Position numbers and translations under genes: made by a program
Shown here: piece by piece, positions 1 through 8,333 of the stretch
How the letters are laid out: each line of letters starts with the position of its first letter
How positions within the stretch are numbered: position 1 is the stretch's first letter
Assembly: GCF_015477605.1 (NCBI RefSeq)
Contig: NZ_JADLQX010000019.1
Location: forward strand, 85,049 to 149,048
Reading direction: 5' to 3'
DNA length: 64,000 nt
Source: Nocardia amamiensis
Lineage (GTDB): Bacteria > Actinomycetota > Actinomycetes > Mycobacteriales > Mycobacteriaceae
Notes under the pieces: model-generated
Seen by the model: the letters and a program-made list of their open reading frames with translations, nothing else
What the model was told of the DNA's origin: nothing
The model's database searches: none

Positions 1-585
1 GAATGGCGGAAGGTGCTCGGTACCGGGCTCAAGCGCCGACAACAGAAGTCCCTGCAGCTCGAAGCCGAAGCAACATTCATCCGCGACTACCAACCTCAGA
101 TCGTCCCCGGTCTTCTGCAGACGGCGGAATACGCCGAAGCCAAGCTGAGGCGGGGCATGGAGTTCCACCAGGTACCCGACGACTTGGACGAAGCCGTGTC
201 GAATCGGATGGAACGGCAACGCATCCTCTATCAGCGCGACCACCGGTTTCACTTTCTCATCGCTGAGCAAGCGCTCTACACAACCGTAGGCAGCGATGAC
301 GTGATGATCGGTCAGCTCGACAGGTTGGCCTCAATAATCGGCATGCCGCGCGTCACACTCGGCATAGTCGCGGCGACGGCTGAAGCGCTAGTGGTGTCAA
401 CCAACTTCGTCATGTTCGACAACCGACTCGTAATGGTGGAAGGAACAGCTGCAGAGCTGACCATCACGCAACCGCGCGAGATAGCAATCTACATACGCGC
501 GTTCGAAACGCTTGCCAGGCAGTCCGTGACCGGCGATAAAGCCAGGGACTTGATCAGGGGGGCGCTCGACCGGCGGCGTTCGTAG
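1..585 (+). CDS. XRE-type regulator, DUF5753 C-terminal part (5' end cut by window)
   Basis: The frame is open from the first base, so the N-terminal helix-turn-helix lies outside the window. The visible 194 residues match the DUF5753 domain found C-terminal to an XRE HTH in many actinobacterial regulators: a segment rich in the pattern 'QPQIVPGLLQTAEYA' near the start, then 'FLIAEQALYT' and 'RVTLGIV'. Family members are usually about 280 aa, so about 85 residues are missing. The next gene on the same strand encodes a DUF6879 protein. Pairs of an XRE/DUF5753 regulator with a small partner are common in Nocardia and Streptomyces. The DNA target is unknown. Confidence 0.85.
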   Translation, partial: EWRKVLGTGLKRRQQKSLQLEAEATFIRDYQPQIVPGLLQTAEYAEAKLRRGMEFHQVPDDLDEAVSNRMERQRILYQRDHRFHFLIAEQALYTTVGSDDVMIGQLDRLASIIGMPRVTLGIVAATAEALVVSTNFVMFDNRLVMVEGTAAELTITQPREIAIYIRAFETLARQSVTGDKARDLIRGALDRRRS

Positions 586-685
586 TCCCACAGGTCACAC
601 TCGTTGGACTTCGCTGTCTCGGACACGTTCGGCGCGCAGATAATGGACACGAGCGCGGCACCGAAGGTTGAGAGGGACTACCAGG

Positions 686-1219
686 GTGGAATTTCGGTCG
701 AATGATCGGTGGATGGAGCTGTTCGAAGGAGCGCGAAAATCAGCGTTTCATCTGGAAGTTCGGGACAGCTACGCGGAACCGGAGGAGTCCGAACCCCTCC
801 GTCGATTCCTCAATGGCGAACGTGAGCCGCTCAGCGGCTACGACAAGAGCGATTGGCTCGACCTCATTGCAACGTTGACGGGCCGGGGTATCACAATGAG
901 TCGGGTGCGGGTCGTCACGGTCCCGCATTCGGACTATCAGCGCTGGTTGCTTTCAGTGACAGGGAGCAGTGTCGAAGCTGGTGAGGATATCCGGTATGTG
1001 TCACGGCATCTCGCCGGGAAGATTCCTCCAGATGACTGGTGGTTGTTCGATGGCGCGCGAGTAGCGTTCAACCTCGTTGACGCTGCGGGCAAGCCAGCCG
1101 GAGCGGCAGTGACCACTGATCCAGGCATTGTCGCCAACTGCATGCGCATGAAAGAACGGCTCTGGACTCTGGCGACTCCGTATGCCGAATACGTTGCAAC
1201 GGCCAACGTCCAGTGGTGA
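686..1219 (+). CDS. DUF6879 family protein
   Basis: A 177-residue soluble protein. The start with a trailing 'ELFEGARKSAFHLEVRDSY' and the segment 'MSRVRVVTVPHSDYQRW' are the recognisable hallmarks of DUF6879, a family of unknown function typically encoded beside XRE/DUF5753 regulators. I chose GTG at 686 because AGAGGGA at 671-677 sits 8 nt upstream; a TTG at 668 is in frame but has no ribosome site. It lies 100 bp after the regulator on the same strand and is probably co-transcribed. No catalytic motif is visible. Confidence 0.75.
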   Translation: MEFRSNDRWMELFEGARKSAFHLEVRDSYAEPEESEPLRRFLNGEREPLSGYDKSDWLDLIATLTGRGITMSRVRVVTVPHSDYQRWLLSVTGSSVEAGEDIRYVSRHLAGKIPPDDWWLFDGARVAFNLVDAAGKPAGAAVTTDPGIVANCMRMKERLWTLATPYAEYVATANVQW

Positions 1220-1339
1220 TGAGCTTGTATCCGCCACCCGCCGACCGGGCTCGTCTCGGGGGTTGAGTGGCCGGATGTTTCTGCACCGTCGTCGCTCACG
1301 AGTGGTGCCGCGCCTTCGCGACTCGGCCGTTCCCGTGTG

Positions 1340-2497
1340 CTACTCGTCGCCGCGATAGGTGAGGATTCGTTCGCTGATGCGGACGCGCCAGCCGGGTGGG
1401 AGTTCGGTGGGGGAGGTGGTGATGCGGGTCCATTGGTCGGTGTCGGGGGCGGCGATGAAGGTGCCCGAGGTGGCGGCGGCGTCGCGGACGTAGACCTTGC
1501 CGCTGTCGACGGAAACGTAGGCGTGGACGCGGGAGACGTGGCGGTCGCGCTGGATGACGAGGGGAGCGGCGGTCGCGGTGCGCACCGATTCGTCCACCTG
1601 CGGGCCGCGCCCGATGACGTAGGGGCGGTCCAGGGGATAGGCCGTGCCGTCTTCGGTGATCAATGCGCCGAGGGCGGTTTCGCTCGTGAGGGCGGTCGCA
1701 CGCAAGACACGGGTTCCGCCGTTTTCGGCTGTCTTGCGCAGGACAACCGGCTCGTGTTGCGCCGCTGGGTGCACCTGAGACCAGGCCAGCGGGCGGTTGG
1801 CAGCGGGGCGGGGTGGCCGCGGTTTGGGAAGAGGGCGTGGCGACTCGGGCGGCCGGGCAGCCGTGGGAGTCGGTGCGACGGCGTCGGACGCGCCGGTTGG
1901 TTCGGGCGTCGCCGCGAATCCGGCCGCGGCCGTGGGCTCGGGCTCGGCCTGCGCGGAACGCCCGCCGTTCGTGGACCGTTCGGCGGACTCGGCGGGGCGC
2001 GACCCGGTGGCCTTTCCGGCGCGGCGCACCGCGGCGTTCCAGACGAAGCCGCCGCCGGGGACCACGCCCATACGCAGATCGGTGCGCGGCAGAGCCGTCA
2101 GCGGCTCGTCGGTGCTCGAGCCGATCGTGATGCGGCGCACCGGTTCGCGGACGATCTCGTCCACCCAGGTGAACGCGCGACCGCCGTCCAAGCGGCGGAC
2201 GCCTTCCGCGCCGTGGATCTCGGCGGTGACCGCTCCGCGCAACAGGATCAGGATTCCGTCGTCGGTCGGCGCGACCACGCCGAACGGCGGCGTCTGCGCC
2301 GTGCCGCCGAAGATCACCGCGGCGAGACGTTTGGCCAGCGCCGCGCCGGGATACTCCACATTCGCCACGGCCTCGATGGTGCCGAGTATTCGGTCCGTGG
2401 AAGCGGTCTCGTCACCCACGTAGGCGACGACCGAACCGAAGCGGGCGACCAGGCCGTCGCCCGGTGCGATACCCACGGTGGACGGTTTACTGCGCAC
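1340..2497 (-). CDS. FHA-domain protein
   Basis: A 385-residue cytosolic protein in three parts. Residues 1-150 form a conserved-looking domain with no family I can name. Residues about 150-255 are a low-complexity linker rich in Pro, Ala and Glu. The C-terminal 100 residues are an FHA domain: 'PYVIGRG' is the first strand, 'RDRHVSRVHAYV' carries the Arg/Ser/His phosphothreonine-binding positions, and 'SGTFI' is the later loop. FHA domains bind phosphothreonine, so this is a likely reader of Ser/Thr kinase signalling. The GTG start at 2497 is preceded on the minus strand by AAGGAGGG at good spacing. No kinase or phosphatase gene is adjacent. Confidence 0.8.
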   Translation of the reverse strand: MRSKPSTVGIAPGDGLVARFGSVVAYVGDETASTDRILGTIEAVANVEYPGAALAKRLAAVIFGGTAQTPPFGVVAPTDDGILILLRGAVTAEIHGAEGVRRLDGGRAFTWVDEIVREPVRRITIGSSTDEPLTALPRTDLRMGVVPGGGFVWNAAVRRAGKATGSRPAESAERSTNGGRSAQAEPEPTAAAGFAATPEPTGASDAVAPTPTAARPPESPRPLPKPRPPRPAANRPLAWSQVHPAAQHEPVVLRKTAENGGTRVLRATALTSETALGALITEDGTAYPLDRPYVIGRGPQVDESVRTATAAPLVIQRDRHVSRVHAYVSVDSGKVYVRDAAATSGTFIAAPDTDQWTRITTSPTELPPGWRVRISERILTYRGDE

Positions 2498-3246
2498 CCG
2501 CGCCCTCCTTCCCGGCGCACTACCGGCATACCTGAGCCAGCATAGAGCGTTGGCGTCGGTGGAACCGGAGACTCGAGCCCTCGCCCGGTGTACTCCGAGC
2601 CGGTCCCTCAGCGCCGTCCGCTGGTCGAATTCCCTGCTGCCAGAGGCTTTTCATCACCGGCCTCAGCCAGCGCCCTGACCGCTCTGAACTGGGCATTGTG
2701 GTTCCAGCCGCACTCATGCAAAGATCATGCGGGTCAATGATGAAATATGATGTGCATCACTTGTGTGATGGAATTCGGCATGCTGGCACTGGCATTGACG
2801 CGACTTCGCGGCGCAAACAAGACACCGCCTCCCGTTGTCGTGCGCGGCCATCGGCGCTCCCGGTTCCGCCATGTCGGTGTCGATCCTGATCGGCACAGCA
2901 AACTTCGCCACCTGACGTCGCAGCTGCTGATTTCGCGGACGCCGAGGCGGTGGTCCATGCCGGGGAGCGATGCACGGCTCCGGCCGCTGGTTTGCGGCGA
3001 GCAGATTGTTCGCGGTGTCCTGCGGCCGTGCGAGGACGGACCGCGAAGGTTGTTCGTGACAGTCTCGGCGACAGAGCGGGGCGAGCGGCGGGGCCGGCTG
3101 GACAACGTACGGTCGCCGTTCTCGGAGAACCCCGTTGTGGATGGACGGCGGGAGATGGAGCCAGTCGGGCAACAAGAGCCGAAGCTCACTCGGGCGCCGC
3201 GTGGGCCGGTGCTCGTCGCTTAGCTATCGCCGTGCGGCTATGCTCA
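2498..3246. other. Gene-poor spacer with no convincing gene
   Basis: About 750 bp between the FHA gene and the next membrane protein. Open frames exist on both strands because of base composition, but none shows recognisable protein sequence or a good start. It holds one short palindrome at 2748-2759 (TGATG-TG-CATCA) in a slightly AT-richer patch, which could be a regulator site or chance. Confidence 0.5.
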
Positions 3247-3297
3247 GGGCTCTTGGGGTATAACCAATTGGCTGGAGCCCCCAAATCTGATGGGGGG
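3247..3297 (+). promoter_or_regulatory. Nested, mutually exclusive stems upstream of the membrane protein gene
   Basis: GGGCTC (3247-3252) and TTGGGG (3253-3258) can pair with GAGCCC/CCCCAA (3275-3284), enclosing a CCAATTGG palindrome at 3264-3271. The same CCCCC run (3278-3282) can instead pair with GGGGG at 3292-3296. The two folds cannot coexist. This resembles an RNA switch or attenuator architecture, but could also be a DNA operator. It ends about 60 nt before the preferred start codon. Confidence 0.3.
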
Positions 3298-3358
3298 CGG
3301 CCGAGGGGCACCCTCTCTTAGACTTCCATTGCATGGGGACCTCGATCATTCCAACACC

Positions 3359-4396
3359 ATGACTGCGCGGCAGCCGAATCCGCGCCCCGGCATAAGGCCA
3401 CGGCGCGGGAAGTCGCTGCGCCATTCCCCTCCGCGACAGCGACGGCAACCCGCAGTAGAGCAGCCCGCAGTAGAGCAGCCCGCAGTAGAGCAGCCCGCAG
3501 TAGAGCAACCCGCAGTAGAGCAACCCGCCTCGGCTTCGTCGTCCGCGGAGAGCAAACCATGGTGGAAACGCGCGCTCACCTGGCTGCTCGCCTTCTTCGT
3601 GGTCGGCGGTGCGGTCGGCGCTTTTGCGAATGATCAGATCAAGAATTGGCTCACCAGCCAATCCGAAAAGTACGGCACAGACATCAAAGTCGTCGATATG
3701 ACCGAGGTCGATGACCCGGTGAGCAATTGGGCGCTCCCCGCCGGCGTCGACCCGACGCCCTACCTCACCCGGCCGCTGACGAACGAGCCGCGCATGGTCT
3801 GGATGCGTGAACACGGTGCCGTCGCAGCATCGTCCATGACCTGGGAAGTGACACTGCTGGCCAACCGGACCAGCGCCGTGGAGATCGTGGATATCGTACC
3901 GGTGCTCGTCGAACCATGTGGCGAACCCTTGGTGTCAGGGTACGGCTTCGTGGAGGAACACAGCGAAGGAGAAACGGACAAGCTCGTTCTGGTTACCGAT
4001 GTGAGCAGCGAGCATCCGGTGTTCGACCGGGCAGGGGTCGATGACAAGGGCGAGCGTGTCGAGGTACTCGACTTCTTCGCCGAAAAGCGCATCACCCTCC
4101 CCAAAGGGGAGAAGAACACGATCGCGTTCACCACGAGAATTACCGAAGGGCACTGCCGGTGGACCTACCGGCTCGACTACATCGCCGAAACCGGCCGGGA
4201 ATCGATGACCATCACCGCGCCCGGAGGGAAACCGTTCGAAATGACCGCGGGCGACCTCACCAAAGACTACGACTGGGTCGTGCCGACGGTAGCGCTGAAG
4301 TGTGTCGGCGTCCCGCCAGGCGCGGTGCGACCGAAGCTGAGCGGTACAGAGGCCCACGCACTCATCGCGAACGGCGAATGCTGGACCCCGCGTTGA
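3359..4396 (+). CDS. Membrane-anchored protein with QPAVE repeats
   Basis: A 345-residue protein with an N-terminal cytosolic basic segment, five tandem QPAVE pentapeptides (residues about 30-54), and one transmembrane helix at about residues 75-96 ('LTWLLAFFVVGGAVGAFA'). An extracytoplasmic domain of about 245 residues follows and contains several cysteines near its end. Topology is probably type II (N-in). I see no catalytic motif and cannot name the external domain. ATG at 3359 is preferred: a start at 3290 is in frame but lies inside the structured region upstream, and a possible -10 box (TAGACT, 3319-3324) lies between them. Confidence 0.7.
   Translation: MTARQPNPRPGIRPRRGKSLRHSPPRQRRQPAVEQPAVEQPAVEQPAVEQPAVEQPASASSSAESKPWWKRALTWLLAFFVVGGAVGAFANDQIKNWLTSQSEKYGTDIKVVDMTEVDDPVSNWALPAGVDPTPYLTRPLTNEPRMVWMREHGAVAASSMTWEVTLLANRTSAVEIVDIVPVLVEPCGEPLVSGYGFVEEHSEGETDKLVLVTDVSSEHPVFDRAGVDDKGERVEVLDFFAEKRITLPKGEKNTIAFTTRITEGHCRWTYRLDYIAETGRESMTITAPGGKPFEMTAGDLTKDYDWVVPTVALKCVGVPPGAVRPKLSGTEAHALIANGECWTPR
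3446..3520 (+). repeat. Five 15-bp tandem repeats coding QPAVE
   Basis: Five near-identical 15-bp units (CA[A/G]CCCGCAGTAGAG) in frame in the membrane protein gene. The copies are nearly identical at the DNA level, as expected for recent slippage, so copy number probably varies between strains. The repeat lengthens a flexible cytosolic stalk ahead of the transmembrane helix. Confidence 0.9.
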
Positions 4397-4460
4397 TCGA
4401 ACCCGGTGATCTCACCGCGGCATGATCCTGCGCGCCACCTGTGGAGTGCCGAAAATATGT

Positions 4461-4491
4461 ACGAACGCTGATCGTGTCAAACGGCGTTCGT
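4461..4491. promoter_or_regulatory. Inverted repeat, candidate TetR operator
   Basis: ACGAACGC (4461-4468) and GCGTTCGT (4484-4491) are perfect 8-bp arms 15 bp apart. They flank the -35 region of the promoter whose -10 box is at 4499. Its place upstream of a TetR gene suggests autoregulation. Confidence 0.5.
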
Positions 4492-4498
4492 CTGCGGT

Positions 4499-4504
4499 TA
4501 TGCT
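4499..4504 (+). promoter_or_regulatory. -10 box TATGCT
   Basis: TATGCT lies 8 nt before the ATG at 4513, the distance expected for a leaderless transcript that begins at or next to that ATG. The ATG opens a short leader frame rather than the TetR gene itself. Confidence 0.5.
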
Positions 4505-4512
4505 CGGGCGCA

Positions 4513-4587
4513 ATGAGTGAGCGAACGATCGTGATAATCGCAAGGGCGGTCATGCCGAGGCCAAGCGGAAGCGAGGCGAAGGGATGA
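4513..4587 (+). CDS. 24-aa repeat-derived leader frame before TetR
   Basis: The frame begins M-S-E-R and ends P-S-G-S-E-A-K-G. Its TGA overlaps the TetR start as ATGA (4584-4587). The -10 box at 4499 would start the mRNA at this ATG, making the leader the first thing translated and the TetR gene reachable by coupling. It belongs to the repeat family also seen at 8334, 39237, 59314 and 59786. Whether the peptide itself has a role is unknown. Confidence 0.4.
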   Translation: MSERTIVIIARAVMPRPSGSEAKG

Positions 4588-5255
4588 GCGCAGCGGGTGT
4601 CAGCCGAAGGGCTCGCCCGGCCAAAGCCCCGCTCAGTCGCGAGGTGATCATCGAGACCGGCCTGCGCATCCTGGACCGGGACGGTGCGGCGGCGCTCACC
4701 ATGCGCCGCGTCGCTCAGGACCTGGATACCGGAGCGGCTTCGCTCTACGTCTATGTCGCCAACCGCGACGATCTGATGGCCGCCATGCTCGACCATGTCC
4801 TGGGCACGATTCCGGAGCCGGTCGGGGCGAGCTGGCGCGAGCGGATCACCGAGCTGGTCGATGCCGCGGTGGCGGCAATGAGCAGGCACGAAGGGTTGGC
4901 GCTTGTCGCGCTCGGCACGATTCCTACCAGCGCGAACGCGCTGCGTCTGATGGAACTGCTGCTTCGGTCACTCACCGAGGCGGGACTGGACGATCGCACC
5001 GCGTCCTGGGCGGTGGACCTGCTCTACCTGCACATCACCGCGTCGGCCGCCGAGCAGAGCGTGCACAACACCAGCGGCGGCACCGAGCGCGACTACCTCG
5101 CCGACGTCGAGCGGCACTTCGCCGAGCTGCCTGCCGAGCGGTACCCGACCATCGTGTCCATGCGCGCCACCATGCTGTCCGGCGACGGCGACGCCCGCGC
5201 GGCGTGGGCGGTCCGGGTGCTGCTCAACGGCATCCTCGCCACCCGGGCCGACTAA
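4584..5255 (+). CDS. TetR/AcrR family regulator
   Basis: A 223-residue repressor. The N-terminal HTH (residues about 16-62) has the typical 'ALTMRRVAQDLDTGAASLYVYVANRDDLM' pattern. The C-terminal half resembles the TetR_C ligand-binding domain of tetracycline-repressor type. The neighbour downstream is a GNAT gene 41 bp away, perhaps co-transcribed. The start overlaps a leader frame by ATGA and has no clear ribosome site of its own. An inverted repeat at 4461-4491 is the likely autoregulatory operator. The ligand is unknown. Confidence 0.85.
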   Translation: MSAAGVSRRARPAKAPLSREVIIETGLRILDRDGAAALTMRRVAQDLDTGAASLYVYVANRDDLMAAMLDHVLGTIPEPVGASWRERITELVDAAVAAMSRHEGLALVALGTIPTSANALRLMELLLRSLTEAGLDDRTASWAVDLLYLHITASAAEQSVHNTSGGTERDYLADVERHFAELPAERYPTIVSMRATMLSGDGDARAAWAVRVLLNGILATRAD

Positions 5256-5296
5256 ATCGCTGGCTTCCGTCGTGGCCGCCGGTTCACACTGACCCC

Positions 5297-5815
5297 ATGA
5301 TTCGGCCTGCGACGCCCCGCGACCTCCCTGCGCTTCAGGACATCGAGCGCGCGGCGGGCAAACCATTCGCGGAGATCGGCATGACGGCGGTGGCCGACGA
5401 CGAACCTCCCTCGCTGGAGACGCTGCGCGGATTCCAGGAGGCCGGACGCGCCTGGGTCCGGGCCGAGAACAATGCGCCGATCGGCTACCTGATCGTCGGG
5501 GTGATCGACGGAAACGCACACATAGACCAGGTCTCGGTGCACCCCGACTACGCCGGGCGGCGCATCGGCAAACGCCTCATCGACCGAGCCGCACGCTGGG
5601 CCGCCGACGAAGGCCTCCCCGCGCTGACGCTGACCACGTTCACCGAGGTCGCCTGGAACGGGCCGTACTACGAGCGGCTCGGCTTCCGGTACCTGTCCCC
5701 GGACGAGGAGACTCCCGGCCTGCGCGCGCTACGCGCCGCCGAACGCGCCCACGGACTCGACCGCTGGCCGCGCGCGTGCATGCGAGCGGAGTTGTCCGCG
5801 TGGGTGAGCGATTGA
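5297..5815 (+). CDS. GNAT family N-acetyltransferase
   Basis: A 172-residue acetyltransferase. Motif A is visible as 'IDQVSVHPDYAGRRIGKRLIDRA' (acetyl-CoA pyrophosphate loop R/Q-x-x-G-x-G/K, residues about 75-97), and motif B as 'NGPYYERLGFRYL'. The acceptor substrate cannot be deduced. ATG at 5297 begins the canonical 'MIRPATPRDLPAL' start, so the in-frame sequence upstream is rejected. It follows the TetR gene closely and may be its target. Confidence 0.85.
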   Translation: MIRPATPRDLPALQDIERAAGKPFAEIGMTAVADDEPPSLETLRGFQEAGRAWVRAENNAPIGYLIVGVIDGNAHIDQVSVHPDYAGRRIGKRLIDRAARWAADEGLPALTLTTFTEVAWNGPYYERLGFRYLSPDEETPGLRALRAAERAHGLDRWPRACMRAELSAWVSD

Positions 5816-5837
5816 CCCGCCCGCACAGCGGAAACCC

Positions 5838-6011
5838 GTGGCCCGCCGAGAACCCGACTGGGCTACTGCCCGCAAGATCGCCGACCAGCTTGCCTCCGAG
5901 GCAGGCGTCAGCGCCGAAGATCTGGCCTGGGCCGAGGAAGTGCTCGGCCTGACGACTCGGCGGTACCGCCTGACCGCGATGGCCTTACCCCGGCGCTGCC
6001 GACCCGCGTAG
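5838..6011 (+). CDS. Possible 57-aa hypothetical protein or remnant
   Basis: A GTG-initiated frame with an amphipathic helical N-terminal half (residues 5-40, alternating Ala/Leu with charged residues) and an Arg/Pro-rich tail that looks non-native. It could be the start of a gene whose 3' end has decayed. No ribosome site and no family recognised. Confidence 0.25.
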   Translation: MARREPDWATARKIADQLASEAGVSAEDLAWAEEVLGLTTRRYRLTAMALPRRCRPA

Positions 6012-6022
6012 CGAAGACCGTC

Positions 6023-7573
6023 CTAGCCGATTGCGGCGAGTGCGGCCGCGGCGGCCGGGGCTGCGGCCGTCCGGTCCTCGGGGACCAAGCCGATGCGGGA
6101 CCGCCGGTCCAGTAGATCGTCGGCATCGAGCGCGCCCTCGTGTGACACCGCGAACGCGAATTCGGCTGCGAGCACGTCGATTCCGGGGACCACCGGCTCG
6201 GTGAGCGCTGGATCACGACGCGCCGCGGCGAGCACGGTGGTCGCCTCGCTGCCGTAGCGGTCGATCAACACCGGCGGAGCGTCGATGCGGTCGCGGGCGG
6301 CTCCGGAGACCGCGCCGACCAAGGGGAGTTCCCGGGTGCGACATGGCCCGGCGGTGAGCCCGCCGTGTGCGACGGCCGCGTCGACGGCGTCTTCGGCCAT
6401 CTTCCGGTAGGTGGTGAGTTTGCCGCCGACGATCGTGACGACGCCGGAGGGGGAGCGTAGAACGGCGTGCTTGCGTGAGATGTCGGCCGTGTTGTCGTCT
6501 GCGGTCTGCAACAGCGGACGCAGACCCGCGTAGGAGCCGCGAATGTCGATGCGCGTCAAGGGTTCCCGCAGGGCGGGGTTGATGGTGTCGAGTAGGAAGT
6601 CGATTTCGGGCTCGGTCGGCTTCGGCTCGTCGGGTACCGGGCCCGGCGCGTCCTCGTCGGTCAGGCCGAGGTAGACCCGGCCGTGCGCGGCGGGGAACGC
6701 GAAGACGAAACGACTGGTGCTGCCGGGCACCGGCACGGTGAGCGCGGCGGTGAGTCCGCCGAAGGACGCCGCGGAGAACACCAGATGGGTGCCCCGGCTC
6801 GGGCGCAGCTGGATGCTCGGATCGACCTGGTCGGCCCAGACGCCGGTGGCGTTCACCACGGTGCGTGGCCGCACGGTGAGGGTCTCGCCGGTCCGGGTGT
6901 CGCGCAGGGTCGCCGAATCGCCGGTTACCTCGAGCGCTTCCGTATACGTGATGACCCGCGCGCCGTGCGCCGCCGCAGTGCGTGCCAGAGCCACGACCAA
7001 GCGCGCGTCGTCGACCAGCTGCCCATCCCAAGCCTGCAAGCCGCCACGCAGCCCCGCGCGGCGCACGGTCGGCGCCAGCCGCAGCGCCTCCGCGGCGGCG
7101 ACGCGCCGGGAGCGGGGCAGGATCGCCGCCGGGGTTCCCGCGCCGCGCCGCAACAGGTCGCCCGCCAGGAAACCGGCCCGCACCAGCGCGGCCTGTGCCG
7201 CACCGACGCCGGGCAGCAGCGGCACCAGCTGGGGCAGCGGGCGCACCAGATGCGGTGCTGTGGTGCGCATGAGGATGCCGCGTTCCACCGCGCTCTCGTG
7301 CGCGATGCCGACCCGCCCACTGGCCAGGTATCGCAGCCCGCCGTGCACCAGCTTGGAACTCCAGCGGCTGGTACCGAAGGCGAGATCGTGGCGCTCCACC
7401 AGCACGGTCCGCAGGCCGCGGGCGGCCGCGTCCAGTGCCGCGCCCGCCCCGGTGACGCCGCCGCCGATCACCAGCACGTCGATCTCGGCGCCGTCGCCGA
7501 GCCGGGACAGGTCCGCGGCGCGGCGGGCGGCGTTCAGCGCGGAGTCTCCGGTGTGCGGCGAATTCGTGGTCAT
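6023..7573 (-). CDS. glpD: FAD-dependent glycerol-3-phosphate dehydrogenase
   Basis: A 516-residue flavoprotein that oxidises sn-glycerol 3-phosphate to dihydroxyacetone phosphate and passes electrons to the quinone pool at the membrane. The dinucleotide fold 'VLVIGGGVTGAG' is at residues 34-44, followed by the family signature 'GTSRWSSKLVHGGLRYL' and, later, 'GLRPLL' and 'VGGKLTTYRKMAEDA'. The C-terminal DAO_C domain is present, so the gene looks complete. ATG 7573 is chosen over an upstream in-frame ATG because GGAAAGG precedes it at suitable distance. It is downstream of a TetR gene on the same strand, as in the M. tuberculosis Rv2250c-Rv2249c arrangement. Confidence 0.92.
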   Translation of the reverse strand: MTTNSPHTGDSALNAARRAADLSRLGDGAEIDVLVIGGGVTGAGAALDAAARGLRTVLVERHDLAFGTSRWSSKLVHGGLRYLASGRVGIAHESAVERGILMRTTAPHLVRPLPQLVPLLPGVGAAQAALVRAGFLAGDLLRRGAGTPAAILPRSRRVAAAEALRLAPTVRRAGLRGGLQAWDGQLVDDARLVVALARTAAAHGARVITYTEALEVTGDSATLRDTRTGETLTVRPRTVVNATGVWADQVDPSIQLRPSRGTHLVFSAASFGGLTAALTVPVPGSTSRFVFAFPAAHGRVYLGLTDEDAPGPVPDEPKPTEPEIDFLLDTINPALREPLTRIDIRGSYAGLRPLLQTADDNTADISRKHAVLRSPSGVVTIVGGKLTTYRKMAEDAVDAAVAHGGLTAGPCRTRELPLVGAVSGAARDRIDAPPVLIDRYGSEATTVLAAARRDPALTEPVVPGIDVLAAEFAFAVSHEGALDADDLLDRRSRIGLVPEDRTAAAPAAAAALAAIG

Positions 7574-7604
7574 ACCAATGCCTTTCCGATCCAACAGGGC
7601 GCCG

Positions 7605-8240
7605 TCAGCACGGCTGCTTCCGATCGCCGCCGTGGACGCGCTCGTCGAGGTACCCGTCGATCGCGCGACGGAGTTCGGTGTCGAGGTGCTCGCCCGCCAG
7701 CAGCGGCGCGACGGTGCCCGCCGATTGCACCGCGGACTGGGCGATCAGCAGCAGCATCGTGGCCATCTGTTCCGGGTCGCCCGCACGGATGGAGCCGTCC
7801 TGCTGGCCTTCCCGGATACCCGCCGCGAACAGCTCGATCAACGCGCGCTGGTTGCGGCCGAGCCGGCCGAACACGTACGTGAGCATGATGTCGGTGTCGG
7901 TGCGGAAGATCTTGCCGAACAACGGATTCGATCGGATCGTCGCCGCGCCCGCGACCACGCCTTCGACCAGCCTGGCGCGAGCGCTGCCCGCCGAGGGCAT
8001 CGTCGCCGCGACGATGCCGCGCAGCTCACGCACCAGCAGCTCGGCCACCAGCGCGCCGGTATCCGGCCAGCGGCGGTAGACGGTCGGCCTGCTGACCCCC
8101 GCCCGCCGCGCCACCTCGGTGAGCGTGGTGCGGCGCACGCCGAACTCCTGCACGCAGGCGCGCGCCGCGTCCAAGATCGCGAGATCGGTCGCCGAAAGCG
8201 CGTTCTCGGCGGAGTCGTCGGGAGCGGTCAAGGTCACCAC
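7605..8240 (-). CDS. TetR family regulator (Rv2250c-like)
   Basis: A repressor of about 211 residues. The HTH is clear: 'FGVRRTTLTEVARRAGVSRPTVYRRWPDTGALVAELL' pattern at residues about 25-65. The C-terminal domain is a TetR ligand fold of unknown specificity. Two adjacent GTG codons (8240, 8237) are possible starts, and neither has a good ribosome site. It is transcribed away from the agpS-like gene and runs into glpD 32 bp later. The palindrome at 8307-8323 in the divergent spacer is the probable operator controlling both directions. Confidence 0.85.
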   Translation of the reverse strand: MVTLTAPDDSAENALSATDLAILDAARACVQEFGVRRTTLTEVARRAGVSRPTVYRRWPDTGALVAELLVRELRGIVAATMPSAGSARARLVEGVVAGAATIRSNPLFGKIFRTDTDIMLTYVFGRLGRNQRALIELFAAGIREGQQDGSIRAGDPEQMATMLLLIAQSAVQSAGTVAPLLAGEHLDTELRRAIDGYLDERVHGGDRKQPC

Positions 8241-8306
8241 CAGGGGGTCGATTCGTCGGCGGCAGGCCCGCCGACCAGGGTGAATAGTCCGAATGCTCGT
8301 TACTGC

Positions 8307-8323
8307 TTGACAGTCTATGTCAA
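8307..8323. promoter_or_regulatory. Operator TTGACA-N5-TGTCAA
   Basis: A perfect 6-bp inverted repeat with 5-bp spacer in the divergent intergenic region between the TetR and the agpS-like genes. The arms also match the -35 consensus on both strands, so a bound repressor would block both promoters. The size (17 bp) fits a TetR dimer. Confidence 0.65.
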
Positions 8324-8333
8324 ACTGTAACGC

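Noticed and set aside
2747..3223. 158-codon plus-strand frame in the early spacer
   Set aside because: Arg/Pro-rich with no recognisable pattern; the start has no ribosome site and overlapping frames exist on the other strand.
3246..3300. tRNA-like 5' half (GGGGTATAACCAATTGG)
   Set aside because: No T-arm or 3' acceptor strand follows, and the anticodon loop would lack U33. Treated as a structured leader or DNA site instead.
3446..3520. CRISPR-like short repeats
   Set aside because: Units are contiguous with no spacers and keep a reading frame; they are a coding microsatellite.
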